Assembly (NCBI GenBank): GCA_949743265.1
Contig: CATJSX010000044.1
Span: forward strand, 1-61,361
Source: an uncultured Peptococcaceae bacterium
Lineage (GTDB): Bacteria; Bacillota; Peptococcia; Peptococcales; Peptococcaceae
Direction: 5' to 3'
DNA length: 61,361 nucleotides
This document shows positions 53,769 through 61,361 of the stretch, piece by piece; positions within the stretch are counted from its first letter, which is position 1, and every line of letters begins with the position of its first letter. A model generated the notes under the pieces. The model saw nothing but the letters and a program-made list of their open reading frames with translations, was not told where the DNA came from and did not search any database. The position numbers were made by a program, and so were the translations under genes.

Positions 53769-54958
53769 TATTCATCGTCCTCTGACATAAACAAATCATC
53801 CATTTCCAATTCTTCATCATTTAAAAACAACGCTTCACTTTCTATGCTATCTGTTTCTTCAGAAGAATCTTCTGTATTTTCTTTAGCATCGTCTTCTTTG
53901 ACGCCAATAATTTTGCTGGCCTCTGCAGCGTGCTCACGAATTTTATTTTCGATTTCGGTGCAAATATCTTCATGTGTTTTAAGAAAGTTTTTGGCATTTT
54001 CGCGTCCCTGCCCCATTCTTTCTCCATTATATGAATACCAAGAGCCGCTTTTTTGTACGATTTCCAACTCAACGGCAACATCAATAATATTGCCTTCTTT
54101 AGAAATTCCTTCGCCATACATGATATCAAACTCCACAATCTTAAATGGCGGCGCTACTTTATTTTTGGCAATTTTGACTTTAGTGCGGCTGCCAATAATA
54201 TCATCGCTTTGTTTGATAGCTTCTCCTTTTCTGACCTCCATACGCACAGAAGAATAAAATTTTAGCGCACGACCGCCGGTAGTTACTTCGGGATTGCCAT
54301 AAGTAATGCCAATTTTTTCCCGCACTTGGTTGATAAAAATCATCGTGGTATTATTTTTGCTGAGATTGCCCGTTAATTTGCGCAAAGCCTGCGACATCAG
54401 TCGAGCTAAAAGCCCTACATGAGTATCGCCCATATCACCGTCAATTTCGGCTCTCGGCGTTAAAGCCGCTACCGAATCAACCACAATAATATCAACCGCG
54501 GCGCTGCGCACTAACGCATCGCAGATTTCCAGTGCTTGTTCGCCGTTATCCGGTTGTGAAACCAGCAAATTGTCAATATCAACGCCGATTTTTTTAGCAT
54601 ATATAGGGTCTAAAGCGTGTTCAGCATCAATAAAAGCAGCAACACCGCCGGTTTTTTGGCATTCGGCAACAATGTGTAACGCTACGGTCGTTTTGCCTGA
54701 CGACTCTGGTCCGTATATTTCAGTAACGCGTCCTTTGGGAATGCCGCCAATACCTAACGCGGTATCCAATGCGATAGAACCCGTAGGAATCGCTTCGATG
54801 TCCAACCGTTCCTGTTCACCCAAGCGCATTAACGTGCCCGCGCCAAATTGTTTGTCAATCTGTTTCAATGCATTTTCTAAGGCTGTTTTTTTGTCAACGA
54901 CTTTATTGTCATTTTTTTTACTTGCCGCTGCTTTCGTTTTTGATGATTTTTCTGCCAT
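53768..54958 (-). CDS. recA: Recombinase RecA
   Basis: ATP-dependent strand-exchange protein and SOS co-protease. Walker A is GPESSGKTT at 83-91, Walker [13 protein letters not shown], the L1/L2 loops and [20 protein letters not shown] are intact. At 396 residues it is longer than E. coli RecA, with a charged N-terminal extension of about 20 residues ([16 protein letters not shown]) and an acidic C-terminal tail of about 50. GGAGG lies before the ATG. Confidence 0.97.
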   Translation of the reverse strand: MAEKSSKTKAAASKKNDNKVVDKKTALENALKQIDKQFGAGTLMRLGEQERLDIEAIPTGSIALDTALGIGGIPKGRVTEIYGPESSGKTTVALHIVAECQKTGGVAAFIDAEHALDPIYAKKIGVDIDNLLVSQPDNGEQALEICDALVRSAAVDIIVVDSVAALTPRAEIDGDMGDTHVGLLARLMSQALRKLTGNLSKNNTTMIFINQVREKIGITYGNPEVTTGGRALKFYSSVRMEVRKGEAIKQSDDIIGSRTKVKIAKNKVAPPFKIVEFDIMYGEGISKEGNIIDVAVELEIVQKSGSWYSYNGERMGQGRENAKNFLKTHEDICTEIENKIREHAAEASKIIGVKEDDAKENTEDSSEETDSIESEALFLNDEELEMDDLFMSEDDE

Positions 54959-55057
54959 AATGGCGCCTCCTTTTGGTTCTCCATTGGCCGCTCGTTAAAA
55001 ATTTTAACGAGCGTGCCTATATCGGACAATATATTGAGTCCTCTCTGTGCTTCCATT

Positions 55058-55591
55058 TCAAAATTTTTTTACAGTAACATATGACAAATAGCAAGTCGCT
55101 TGAGCTATCACTTTCAAATAATCGTCAGCTTCTTCTCTCGTTTTGAAAACAATGATGGTTTTATTTTTTTGATATTGCGCTAACAACCGATAAATATTAG
55201 GAAGTTGTTCTTGAGGAAAGTTAATGATCCACTGTTTAAACGTTTCATCAAATTCTGTTTCCACCCACGGCAAGTCCTCACGCTTTTTCCCAATGCGAGA
55301 TTCTGCGCCTTCAAGACATACCCTCAACGAATAATCCAATAAAAAAACCGTATCACAAACGCTCAAGCGCATAGCAAGGGTACGCTGGTAATTTCCGTCA
55401 ATAATCCAACGGTCGCTTTGAAGGATTTTATCTAATTGTTTATCAAATTCTGCTAAAGAAATATTAGTGCCGTCAGATTTGTGCCAAATCATATCAAGAT
55501 AATATAAAGGAAGATTTGTCACCGCCCTTAACTGACGGGCAAAGGTGCTTTTGCCCGCTCCGGGACTACCAATAACGATAACTTTCTGCAT
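55058..55591 (-). CDS. P-loop NTPase, adenylate-kinase/FlaR-like
   Basis: Small P-loop protein of the type annotated as DNA topology modulation protein FlaR or AAA-like kinase. Walker A is GSPGAGKST at residues 8-16; the phrase LPLYYLDMIWHKSDGT and DRWIIDGNYQRT are typical. From ATG 55591 (GGAGG, 6 nt) it has 177 residues; the frame runs 42 nt further up without a better start. Its phosphoryl acceptor is unknown. Confidence 0.8.
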   Translation of the reverse strand: MQKVIVIGSPGAGKSTFARQLRAVTNLPLYYLDMIWHKSDGTNISLAEFDKQLDKILQSDRWIIDGNYQRTLAMRLSVCDTVFLLDYSLRVCLEGAESRIGKKREDLPWVETEFDETFKQWIINFPQEQLPNIYRLLAQYQKNKTIIVFKTREEADDYLKVIAQATCYLSYVTVKKF

Positions 55592-55687
55592 AACGTTCCT
55601 CCATGATTTTAACTGACAACAAAACTCTGGCATTCTTTTCCTATAAATTTCACTTAAATCGTTTACACCTCAACACGCATCGCTCTT

Positions 55688-56773
55688 TTACCGAAAATCA
55701 ATGATATTCTTGCAACGGTCATTAAAACGTTCTTCTGCCAGAGCAACTAGCCGATCCAATAGTTTCGCCATATCTAAACCAGAATATTGCCATAGCTTGG
55801 CATACATACTGATCTCTGTAAATCCCGGTAATGTATTGATTTCATTAAGGTAAATTTTGCCCGTTGCCTTATCGATAAAGAAATCCACTCGAGCTAATCC
55901 AGCACAGTCAATAGCTTGATAAGCTTCTTTTGCCAATATGCTGATAGTTGCCGCTTGTTCATCAGTCAATTGCGCTGGTATTTGAGCAATAGATTTGTTG
56001 TCGATGTATTTGGCGTTATAATCATAAAAATCATTGGAAGCGATAATTTCACCAGCTATAGAAACTTGGGGATTATCATTTCCCAATACGGCCACTTCAA
56101 TTTCACGTACGTCTAAGCCTTCTTCTATCAACAATTTGCGGTCATATTTACCAGCCTCTTTGAGCGCCGCTAATAAAGACGATTGGTCGATCGCTTTGCT
56201 TACACCGACGCTAGAACCAGCATTAGCTGGTTTAACAAAAATGGGATAAGGCAAATTTTGTTCGATCATCAATAAAATATCTTCTGGTTTTTCTTCTACT
56301 TGACTGCGTAAAACCGTTACAAATTTGACTTGCGGCAAATGATGATACGTAAAAATCTTACGCATCAAAATTTTGTCCATTCCTACCGACGAAGCCGCCA
56401 CACCAGCGCCCACATAAGGCAGCGATGCTAATTCAAAAAGCCCCTGCAAAATACCATCTTCACCGTAAGTTCCATGAATAATCGGGAAAACAACATCCAA
56501 ATGAACCAAAACCGCTTGATCTTTTACCCGACGCAAAGGCGCTGATGGTATAGGCAAAAGCACTACTTCATGCTCATCATAATTTTCTGGTTTAAAAGTC
56601 AAAATATCATCTTCTCTAATGGGACCATACCATTTGCCGTCTTTAGCTACTGCAAGAGGCCAAATATGATATTGCTCATGATCTAAATGAGCGATAATAG
56701 CAGCCGCCGAACTCAATGAAACCTCATATTCGCCAGAACGACCGCCGAAAACAACCGCTATATTTTTTTTCAT
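55688..56773 (-). CDS. ddl: D-alanine--D-alanine ligase
   Basis: ATP-grasp enzyme that makes the D-Ala-D-Ala end of the peptidoglycan precursor. VVFGGRSGEYEVSLSSA opens the protein, HGTYGEDGILQGLFEL lies near 95, YPIFVKPANAGSSVGVSKA and VREIEVAVLGN form the ATP-grasp, and LNEINTLPGFTEISMYAKLW closes it. From ATG 56773 it is 361 residues. YAKL-type ending of the active loop is expected for Ddl using D-Ala. Confidence 0.95.
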   Translation of the reverse strand: MKKNIAVVFGGRSGEYEVSLSSAAAIIAHLDHEQYHIWPLAVAKDGKWYGPIREDDILTFKPENYDEHEVVLLPIPSAPLRRVKDQAVLVHLDVVFPIIHGTYGEDGILQGLFELASLPYVGAGVAASSVGMDKILMRKIFTYHHLPQVKFVTVLRSQVEEKPEDILLMIEQNLPYPIFVKPANAGSSVGVSKAIDQSSLLAALKEAGKYDRKLLIEEGLDVREIEVAVLGNDNPQVSIAGEIIASNDFYDYNAKYIDNKSIAQIPAQLTDEQAATISILAKEAYQAIDCAGLARVDFFIDKATGKIYLNEINTLPGFTEISMYAKLWQYSGLDMAKLLDRLVALAEERFNDRCKNIIDFR

Positions 56774-56793
56774 TTGTGAAGAACTCCTTAATC

Positions 56794-57273
56794 TCATAAT
56801 AGTTTTACTATCGAATAAGCAACGACCGCTAACGCCACCATAAACTGAAGCGCTGTACCTGCCGCTATGCCTAAGAACACACCGGCAGCTACGGTCATTG
56901 ATTCAGTGAGCGTACGTTTTTGCAACCACAATTCTGCTATTATAGCACCCAAAACCGCACCGACTGCCATGCCTAGCACAGAAAAAATCAGCATCCCAAT
57001 AACGCCGCCCACCAATGCGCCTATCAATCCTTTGGTAGATACGCCAAATTTTTTGGCGCCGATGACGCTGGTACCATAGCTCACCAAACCGCAAACCGTA
57101 GTCAAAAATCCTACAAACGCCAAATAAAGCCACGAAAAAGTTTGCCAATCGTCAAACCAGCTATATACCAGTAAAGCGACGAAAATCAAACTCATGCCCG
57201 GTATTAGCGGTACAATCGTACCCAAAAGTCCCAACAAAAGCATAAGCGTTAAGATCCACTGACTATTATCCAC
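56794..57273 (-). CDS. DUF456 membrane protein
   Basis: Membrane protein with about five hydrophobic segments and the repeated glycine-rich pattern of the DUF456 family (GLLGTIVPLIPGMSLIF at 15-31; VGGVIGMLIFSVLGMAVGAVLGAIIAEL-type later). 159 residues is usual. It starts at GTG with GAGGGG upstream and overlaps the ynbB gene by 8 nt. Function unknown; the family lies near envelope genes, here just before ddl. Confidence 0.85.
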   Translation of the reverse strand: MDNSQWILTLMLLLGLLGTIVPLIPGMSLIFVALLVYSWFDDWQTFSWLYLAFVGFLTTVCGLVSYGTSVIGAKKFGVSTKGLIGALVGGVIGMLIFSVLGMAVGAVLGAIIAELWLQKRTLTESMTVAAGVFLGIAAGTALQFMVALAVVAYSIVKLL

Positions 57274-58546
57274 GGCTTTCCCCTCGGCTTAATTGACCAA
57301 CGGCAGCGACAACGCCAGCAATGGCATGAGCTAATGACAAACCGCCTTGCATATAAGCGATATAAGGCGGTCGCATTGGTCCGTCAATACTCAATTCAAT
57401 AGAAGACCCTTGCACAAAAGTCCCACCTGCCATAATTACTGCATCATCATAGCCGGGCAGAGGCACGTCAATGGGAGTAACATGAGCGTCAAGAGGCGAC
57501 GCCATTTGTATGCCGCGGCAAAATTGGCGCATATTTTCGGCGTTATTTAATTGGATTGCCTGAATAATGTCAGTCCGCGCTTCTTGGGCTTGAGGCGATA
57601 CTTGATAGCCCAGCTTTTCCAGCAACTGAGCAGTAAAAACAGCACCTTTTAAGGCTTGTTCCACAATTAGCGGCGCCATAAATAATCCTTGAAAGACCAA
57701 GCGGTTAAAATCAAGAGCAGAACCAACTTCGCCGGCAATGCCCGGTGCCGTTAAGCGACAAGCGGCATGATAAACCAAATCTTTACGCCCAGCAACATAA
57801 CCGCCTCTAGGCGCTAAAGCCCCGCCGGGATTCTTGATTAGCGAGCCAGCAATCAAATCTGCGCCAACTTCCAGCGGTTCCTTAAGCTCTACGAATTCAC
57901 CGTAACAGTTATCCACATAGCAAATAATCTGAGGGCTAATCTCTTTTACAAAACGAATAACTTTTTCAATTTTGGCAATGGACAACGACCGTCGCCATGA
58001 ATAGCCGCGTGAACGTTGGATACAAACCATTTTAGTCTGCGGTGTCACTACTTTTGCAATGGCATCATAATCAAAATCATCGTCAATCAATTCGACTACA
58101 TCATGACGAACACCTAATTCAGCGAGCGTACCCGGTTCTTTATTTTTGCCAATAACTTTCTGCAACGTATCATATGGCAGACCACTTAAGGAAACAAAAT
58201 GATCGCCACAACGCAAATTGCCAAAAAGCCCCAGCGCCAAAGCATGTGTACCTGAAGCGATATTGGCTCGCACCAGAGCAGCTTCACCTTTAAAAATTTC
58301 TGCCCAAATCAATTCCAGTACATCGCGACCTGTATCGCCATAGCCATAGCCAGTAGAGCCGTTTAAATGGAAATCTGACGCTTGATGTTTTTGAAAAGCG
58401 TTTAAAATTTTCAACTGATTAGTATATGTTTTTTCATTGATCTCATTGTAAATTGGCTGTATCTCTACATATGACTGTTCAATCAACATCATCAGCGTTT
58501 CGTCAAGCTGATAGTTCCGCTTTAGCTGTTCAAAAAATGCTTTCAT
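57266..58546 (-). CDS. ynbB: YnbB-like PLP enzyme (methionine gamma-lyase/aluminium resistance family)
   Basis: Fold-type I PLP protein of the family called methionine gamma-lyase family or aluminium resistance protein; the true reaction is not firmly known. The cofactor lysine is Lys238 in GSLIKNPGGALAPRGGY and the Asp that binds the pyridine nitrogen is Asp212 in CYVDNCYGEF. 426 residues is typical. It overlaps hflX by 17 nt, a pairing seen across Bacillota. Confidence 0.9.
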   Translation of the reverse strand: MKAFFEQLKRNYQLDETLMMLIEQSYVEIQPIYNEINEKTYTNQLKILNAFQKHQASDFHLNGSTGYGYGDTGRDVLELIWAEIFKGEAALVRANIASGTHALALGLFGNLRCGDHFVSLSGLPYDTLQKVIGKNKEPGTLAELGVRHDVVELIDDDFDYDAIAKVVTPQTKMVCIQRSRGYSWRRSLSIAKIEKVIRFVKEISPQIICYVDNCYGEFVELKEPLEVGADLIAGSLIKNPGGALAPRGGYVAGRKDLVYHAACRLTAPGIAGEVGSALDFNRLVFQGLFMAPLIVEQALKGAVFTAQLLEKLGYQVSPQAQEARTDIIQAIQLNNAENMRQFCRGIQMASPLDAHVTPIDVPLPGYDDAVIMAGGTFVQGSSIELSIDGPMRPPYIAYMQGGLSLAHAIAGVVAAVGQLSRGESRG

Positions 58547-60356
58547 TTTCTATCTCCAATACAATATATTCTTCTAATTCTGGAATCATGTCGTTTTCAT
58601 TGACAGCTACCCGTACCTTAACGACCTCATTATCATAGCAAACTTCTGCTACCTTACCAATACTGTATAACTTGCTGAGCAAATCTCCTCTAGCAACAGG
58701 CAGCGAAAACAGTATCGTTTTATGGCGCTTACTTAATTGTGTAGTCAATAGCGTCAATAACTGGTCGAGATTTGTCCTAGCCTTTACTGACATATAACAA
58801 CAATTTTCTTTGGGCAAATCAAGACTAACTGCTGGCAATGCAGCTAGTTGGTCAATTTTATTGAATACATAAATCATGGGTTTATTTTGTACATCTAATT
58901 CACTTAAAATATGCTGTACAGCTCTAATTTGATTTTCAAAGTTTTTGTTGCTGACATCCACTACATGGATCAATAGATCGGCCAACTGTAATTCTTCCAG
59001 CGTCGCCTTAAAGGCCTCGATTAACTGTGGCGGTAAATCTCTGATAAAACCAACGGTATCAGTCAGCAACACTTTAGTTTCGTCAGGCAAACTTATTGCA
59101 CGCGTTGTCGTATCCAAAGTTGCAAAAAGCTGATCTTGAACATAAATCTGCTCGTCAGCCAAAAGATTGAGCAAAGATGATTTGCCGGCATTGGTATAGC
59201 CAATCAAAGCAGCCTGTGGAAGCTGATTTCTTTCTTTGCGCTTTCTTTGAACAGCACGATTTTTGCGTACGATTTCCAATTCATGACGCAATGCTTCAAT
59301 ACGGCGACGAATATGACGTTTATCACTTTCAAGTTTAGTTTCGCCCGGACCTCTGGTGCCAATGCCGCCGCCCAAACGGGACATTTCCGTACCGTGTCCG
59401 CTCAAACGAGGCAGCAAATAATTAAGCTGTGCCAATTCTACTTGCAATTTACCTTCTTTGCTTCTAGCCCGTTGAGCAAAAATATCTAAAATCAATGTCG
59501 TCTTATCAATGACCTTGAGATTTAAACGTTTCGTCAGATTATTTTGCTGTGAAGGCGACAGCGCTTTTTCCACAACAAGACAATCTGCTTGATGATTCTG
59601 CGCCAAAAGTGCGATTTCTTCCAGTTTGCCTTTACCTAAGAAATAAGCGCCATCAGGCTTTTCTTTTTTCTGTATCACTTGACCAACGACTTCCAGACCA
59701 GCCGTTTTCGCTAATTCTACCAACTCGGTCATCACATCATCTTTTTCCCATTCATCATAATGCTGACTAAAAAGCGCTGCTAAAACAGCGCGGTCTTTTT
59801 GGGGAACATTATGGTACAGCGGCTCGTCAAGAGCACGCTCTACTTCTGCTAATAACATCTGAAAATCAAGCGACAATAGTTTATTGACACTAAAAGGTCC
59901 CGCTAAAGCTACATTCTCGCCTAAAACACCCTTTTCCGGTCGCAGCATTGCCAATGAAATCGTCATTTTTTCACCAACACCAACAGCACATATGCCGTCT
60001 AAACGCAATTGAATTAAAGCGCTAAGATCAGGTTGACTAAGATGGCTTTGTCCATTGGGATGCGTATGGATACAACGCACGCCGCTTAATCCGTTGGAAC
60101 TTCTTTTGCGCCAGATTTCCGGCATTTGCGCCAACTGACGACTGCCGACGCTGACCATTTCCACTCGTCCCTGACGATTGATATAAAGAGCAATCTCTCG
60201 GTTTAATATTAAAGTTAACTCATTGAGTTCCGTCAAAAGTTCACCAGAAATGATTTCGCTTCTCGCCGTAGAAAAATCATATAAATTCTCCAGCCGACCG
60301 AGCATATTCTGATCAAGTCCCGCCATTGCGCCCATTATCTTTTTTTCCAAATCCAT
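58530..60356 (-). CDS. hflX: GTPase HflX with N-terminal JAMM/RadC-like domain
   Basis: Ribosome-associated GTPase that splits stalled ribosomes. The HflX part (about 195-608) has the glycine-rich LGGGIGTRGPGETKLE, G1 GYTNAGKSS, G3 DTVGFI and G4 NKID. In front is an extra domain of about 185 residues with a complete JAMM signature: Glu54, His97-Thr-His99, seven residues, Ser107, two residues, Asp110 (HTHPNGQSHLSQPD). Typical HflX has about 430 residues; this has 608. The ribosome binding site AGGAG is only 2 nt from the ATG, so translation may be weak or start a little later. It overlaps ynbB by 17 nt. Confidence 0.92.
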   Translation of the reverse strand: MDLEKKIMGAMAGLDQNMLGRLENLYDFSTARSEIISGELLTELNELTLILNREIALYINRQGRVEMVSVGSRQLAQMPEIWRKRSSNGLSGVRCIHTHPNGQSHLSQPDLSALIQLRLDGICAVGVGEKMTISLAMLRPEKGVLGENVALAGPFSVNKLLSLDFQMLLAEVERALDEPLYHNVPQKDRAVLAALFSQHYDEWEKDDVMTELVELAKTAGLEVVGQVIQKKEKPDGAYFLGKGKLEEIALLAQNHQADCLVVEKALSPSQQNNLTKRLNLKVIDKTTLILDIFAQRARSKEGKLQVELAQLNYLLPRLSGHGTEMSRLGGGIGTRGPGETKLESDKRHIRRRIEALRHELEIVRKNRAVQRKRKERNQLPQAALIGYTNAGKSSLLNLLADEQIYVQDQLFATLDTTTRAISLPDETKVLLTDTVGFIRDLPPQLIEAFKATLEELQLADLLIHVVDVSNKNFENQIRAVQHILSELDVQNKPMIYVFNKIDQLAALPAVSLDLPKENCCYMSVKARTNLDQLLTLLTTQLSKRHKTILFSLPVARGDLLSKLYSIGKVAEVCYDNEVVKVRVAVNENDMIPELEEYIVLEIENESIF

Positions 60357-60429
60357 TTCTCCTTTATATAACTCCCTTTTCGGAAAAGTGTTGCCATTGC
60401 TTAACTTTCCTACAATTCACACTCATTTC

Positions 60430-61134
60430 TCAATCATATTCTGCACAAATATATTTGAAATCCTCGGTCTTGTGCAACGTTGACAAAGCATGTTTTTCAA
60501 TATGCTTCGCCATAATTTCTACTGCATACTGGAAATTTTCTGATGGATGACCCTCGGCGCAGCGCACCATTGTTATCAGCATCTCATTGTCGCCCTCAAT
60601 GTATTCAGACGGATAGTTGCCAGAATTATCGCAGGAATCTTCGTGACGGTATTTCTGTCTTACATCTTCCATTTGTGCTGCTGTGCCAATCACTGCATGG
60701 TAATCCATGTTATCGCTATCACAGTAATAGTCAATAAAAAGTCTTGCTACCACATCTGGGCATTGTTGGATTTGCTTAATAATGGCATCTGCATTCCGAA
60801 TGGCAAATCTCCGAATTTCCTGCTTAGCGTGCTCCTCGTTTTCATAGTGAATGTACAAAAGTATTTCGTGACCATTAAGCGTAGCGGTGAGATTCTGAAG
60901 TGTTGCGTCCTTGCCATAGACGGCACGCAGTGTCCGAATAAGCTCATCCTCCGGCACGCTGTACAGCGTCATCTCACGCTTGCTTTTCCCAACAGGAATG
61001 TCATAGGTGAGTATTTGATATTGTGCGTCATAGTCAAAGGAAATAGCGTTGTAGCCATCAATGTCCTTACTGAAATCAACAACGCTGTATACACCTTCTT
61101 TGTAGGTGAGCGGAATGTTGCGTAATTCTGGCAT
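60430..61134 (-). CDS. Hypothetical protein, probably horizontally acquired
   Basis: A 234-residue protein I do not recognise. It opens MPELRNIPLTYKEGVYSVVD and is rich in acidic residues, with no membrane segment or signal. AAAGGAGGAG lies before the ATG. Codon use differs visibly from neighbours (more GC-ending codons, for example GGCACGC and CTCGGCGCAGCG stretches), which hints at recent transfer. It lies upstream of hflX, with a partial gene of like composition further on. Confidence 0.6.
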   Translation of the reverse strand: MPELRNIPLTYKEGVYSVVDFSKDIDGYNAISFDYDAQYQILTYDIPVGKSKREMTLYSVPEDELIRTLRAVYGKDATLQNLTATLNGHEILLYIHYENEEHAKQEIRRFAIRNADAIIKQIQQCPDVVARLFIDYYCDSDNMDYHAVIGTAAQMEDVRQKYRHEDSCDNSGNYPSEYIEGDNEMLITMVRCAEGHPSENFQYAVEIMAKHIEKHALSTLHKTEDFKYICAEYD

Positions 61135-61285
61135 TTGGGTCTCCTCCTTTTATCAATTTCCGATTTGTATTTCTAATAGAATACCACAATCACACTCATA
61201 TTTCTATCCAATTTCCATTAAATTTCTTCCTTTCTCCAGTACTGTTTTGTTGTCTGTTATGCTGTCGGTTCTTGTTCTGAATTTC

Positions 61286-61361
61286 TCATTCAAGATTCTT
61301 CCTGTTATAGCTGATGACCTTGGTATAGGCTAATTCTGTTGCGGTCTTGGTCTGCTCTTTG
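61286..61361 (-). CDS. Partial C-terminus of an unidentified protein (runs off window)
   Basis: On the minus strand, the frame KEQTKTATELAYTKVISYNR, then KNLE and TGA (stop at 61286-61288), enters from beyond the window. Codon use resembles the neighbouring hypothetical gene. Too short to identify. Confidence 0.35.
   Translation of the reverse strand, partial: KEQTKTATELAYTKVISYNRKNLE

Noticed and set aside
53625-54257. A 210-codon plus-strand frame opposite recA and recX
   Set aside because: Both genes on the other strand are certain; the frame has low-complexity serine runs typical of a shadow.
60547-61125. A 192-codon plus-strand frame opposite the 234-residue hypothetical gene
   Set aside because: The minus frame has a strong ribosome binding site and a more protein-like composition; the plus frame has neither.

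Overview
The window reads as a housekeeping-rich chromosomal stretch of a low-GC anaerobic member of the Bacillota. Several things point that way: a T-box leader before thrS, the ytxC-thrS pair, a CIRCE-controlled hrcA-grpE-dnaK-dnaJ operon, the alaS-ireB-yqgF block, RNase Y, and SD-rich ribosome binding sites with many GTG or TTG starts. A group III (archaeal-like) chaperonin inside the heat-shock operon, and JAMM-HflX next to ynbB, suggest Negativicutes or a related anaerobic clostridial lineage; that placement is an inference. There is no CRISPR array, rRNA operon, intact insertion sequence or prophage.

Layout. 1-3106: three translationally coupled plus-strand genes for membrane lipid or envelope work (MGDG-synthase-like glycosyltransferase, polysaccharide deacetylase, LPG-synthase-like flippase). 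3393-6424: ytxC, T-box, thrS. 6674-7771: an EcsC-family gene broken by one in-frame stop. 7838-18222 (minus): a peptide-use block with an M42 aminopeptidase, a creatininase-family hydrolase, a full Opp/Dpp transporter, a DUF885-like putative metallopeptidase and an AstE/AspA-family deacylase. 18427-21658 (plus): DegT-like aminotransferase, mtaB, a HIT protein and rpsU. 21659-24101: decayed sequence, a GyrI-like protein, a nitroreductase and a small membrane protein. 24183-34128 (minus): rsmE, prmA, an MFS transporter and an ACT protein, then dnaJ, dnaK, grpE, the chaperonin and hrcA. 34572-37570 (plus): tRNA-Gln, a zinc-ribbon protein, a SulP transporter and a membrane protein, with a 41-residue membrane peptide on the minus strand. 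37626-39877 (minus): a zinc-ribbon, DUF4253 and DUF1877 operon. 40305-44627: an HxlR regulator with a MATE pump, and a double-HTH MerR regulator with an ABC exporter. 44944-47171: a two-component system. 47288-60356 (minus): yqgF, ireB, alaS, rny, recX, recA, a P-loop kinase-like protein, ddl, DUF456, ynbB and hflX. 60430-61361: a patch of different composition, possibly acquired.

The most interesting items are: a structured leader or small RNA with its own promoter and terminator directly upstream of rny; an HflX GTPase fused to a domain with a complete JAMM metalloprotease signature; the group III chaperonin between hrcA and grpE; a perfect 18-bp inverted repeat separating SulP from an unlisted 41-aa membrane peptide; and 11-bp-spaced TCACA-type repeats shared by the promoters of the glycolipid operon and of the two-component system. 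No tools were run; family assignments rest on motifs and context read by eye.
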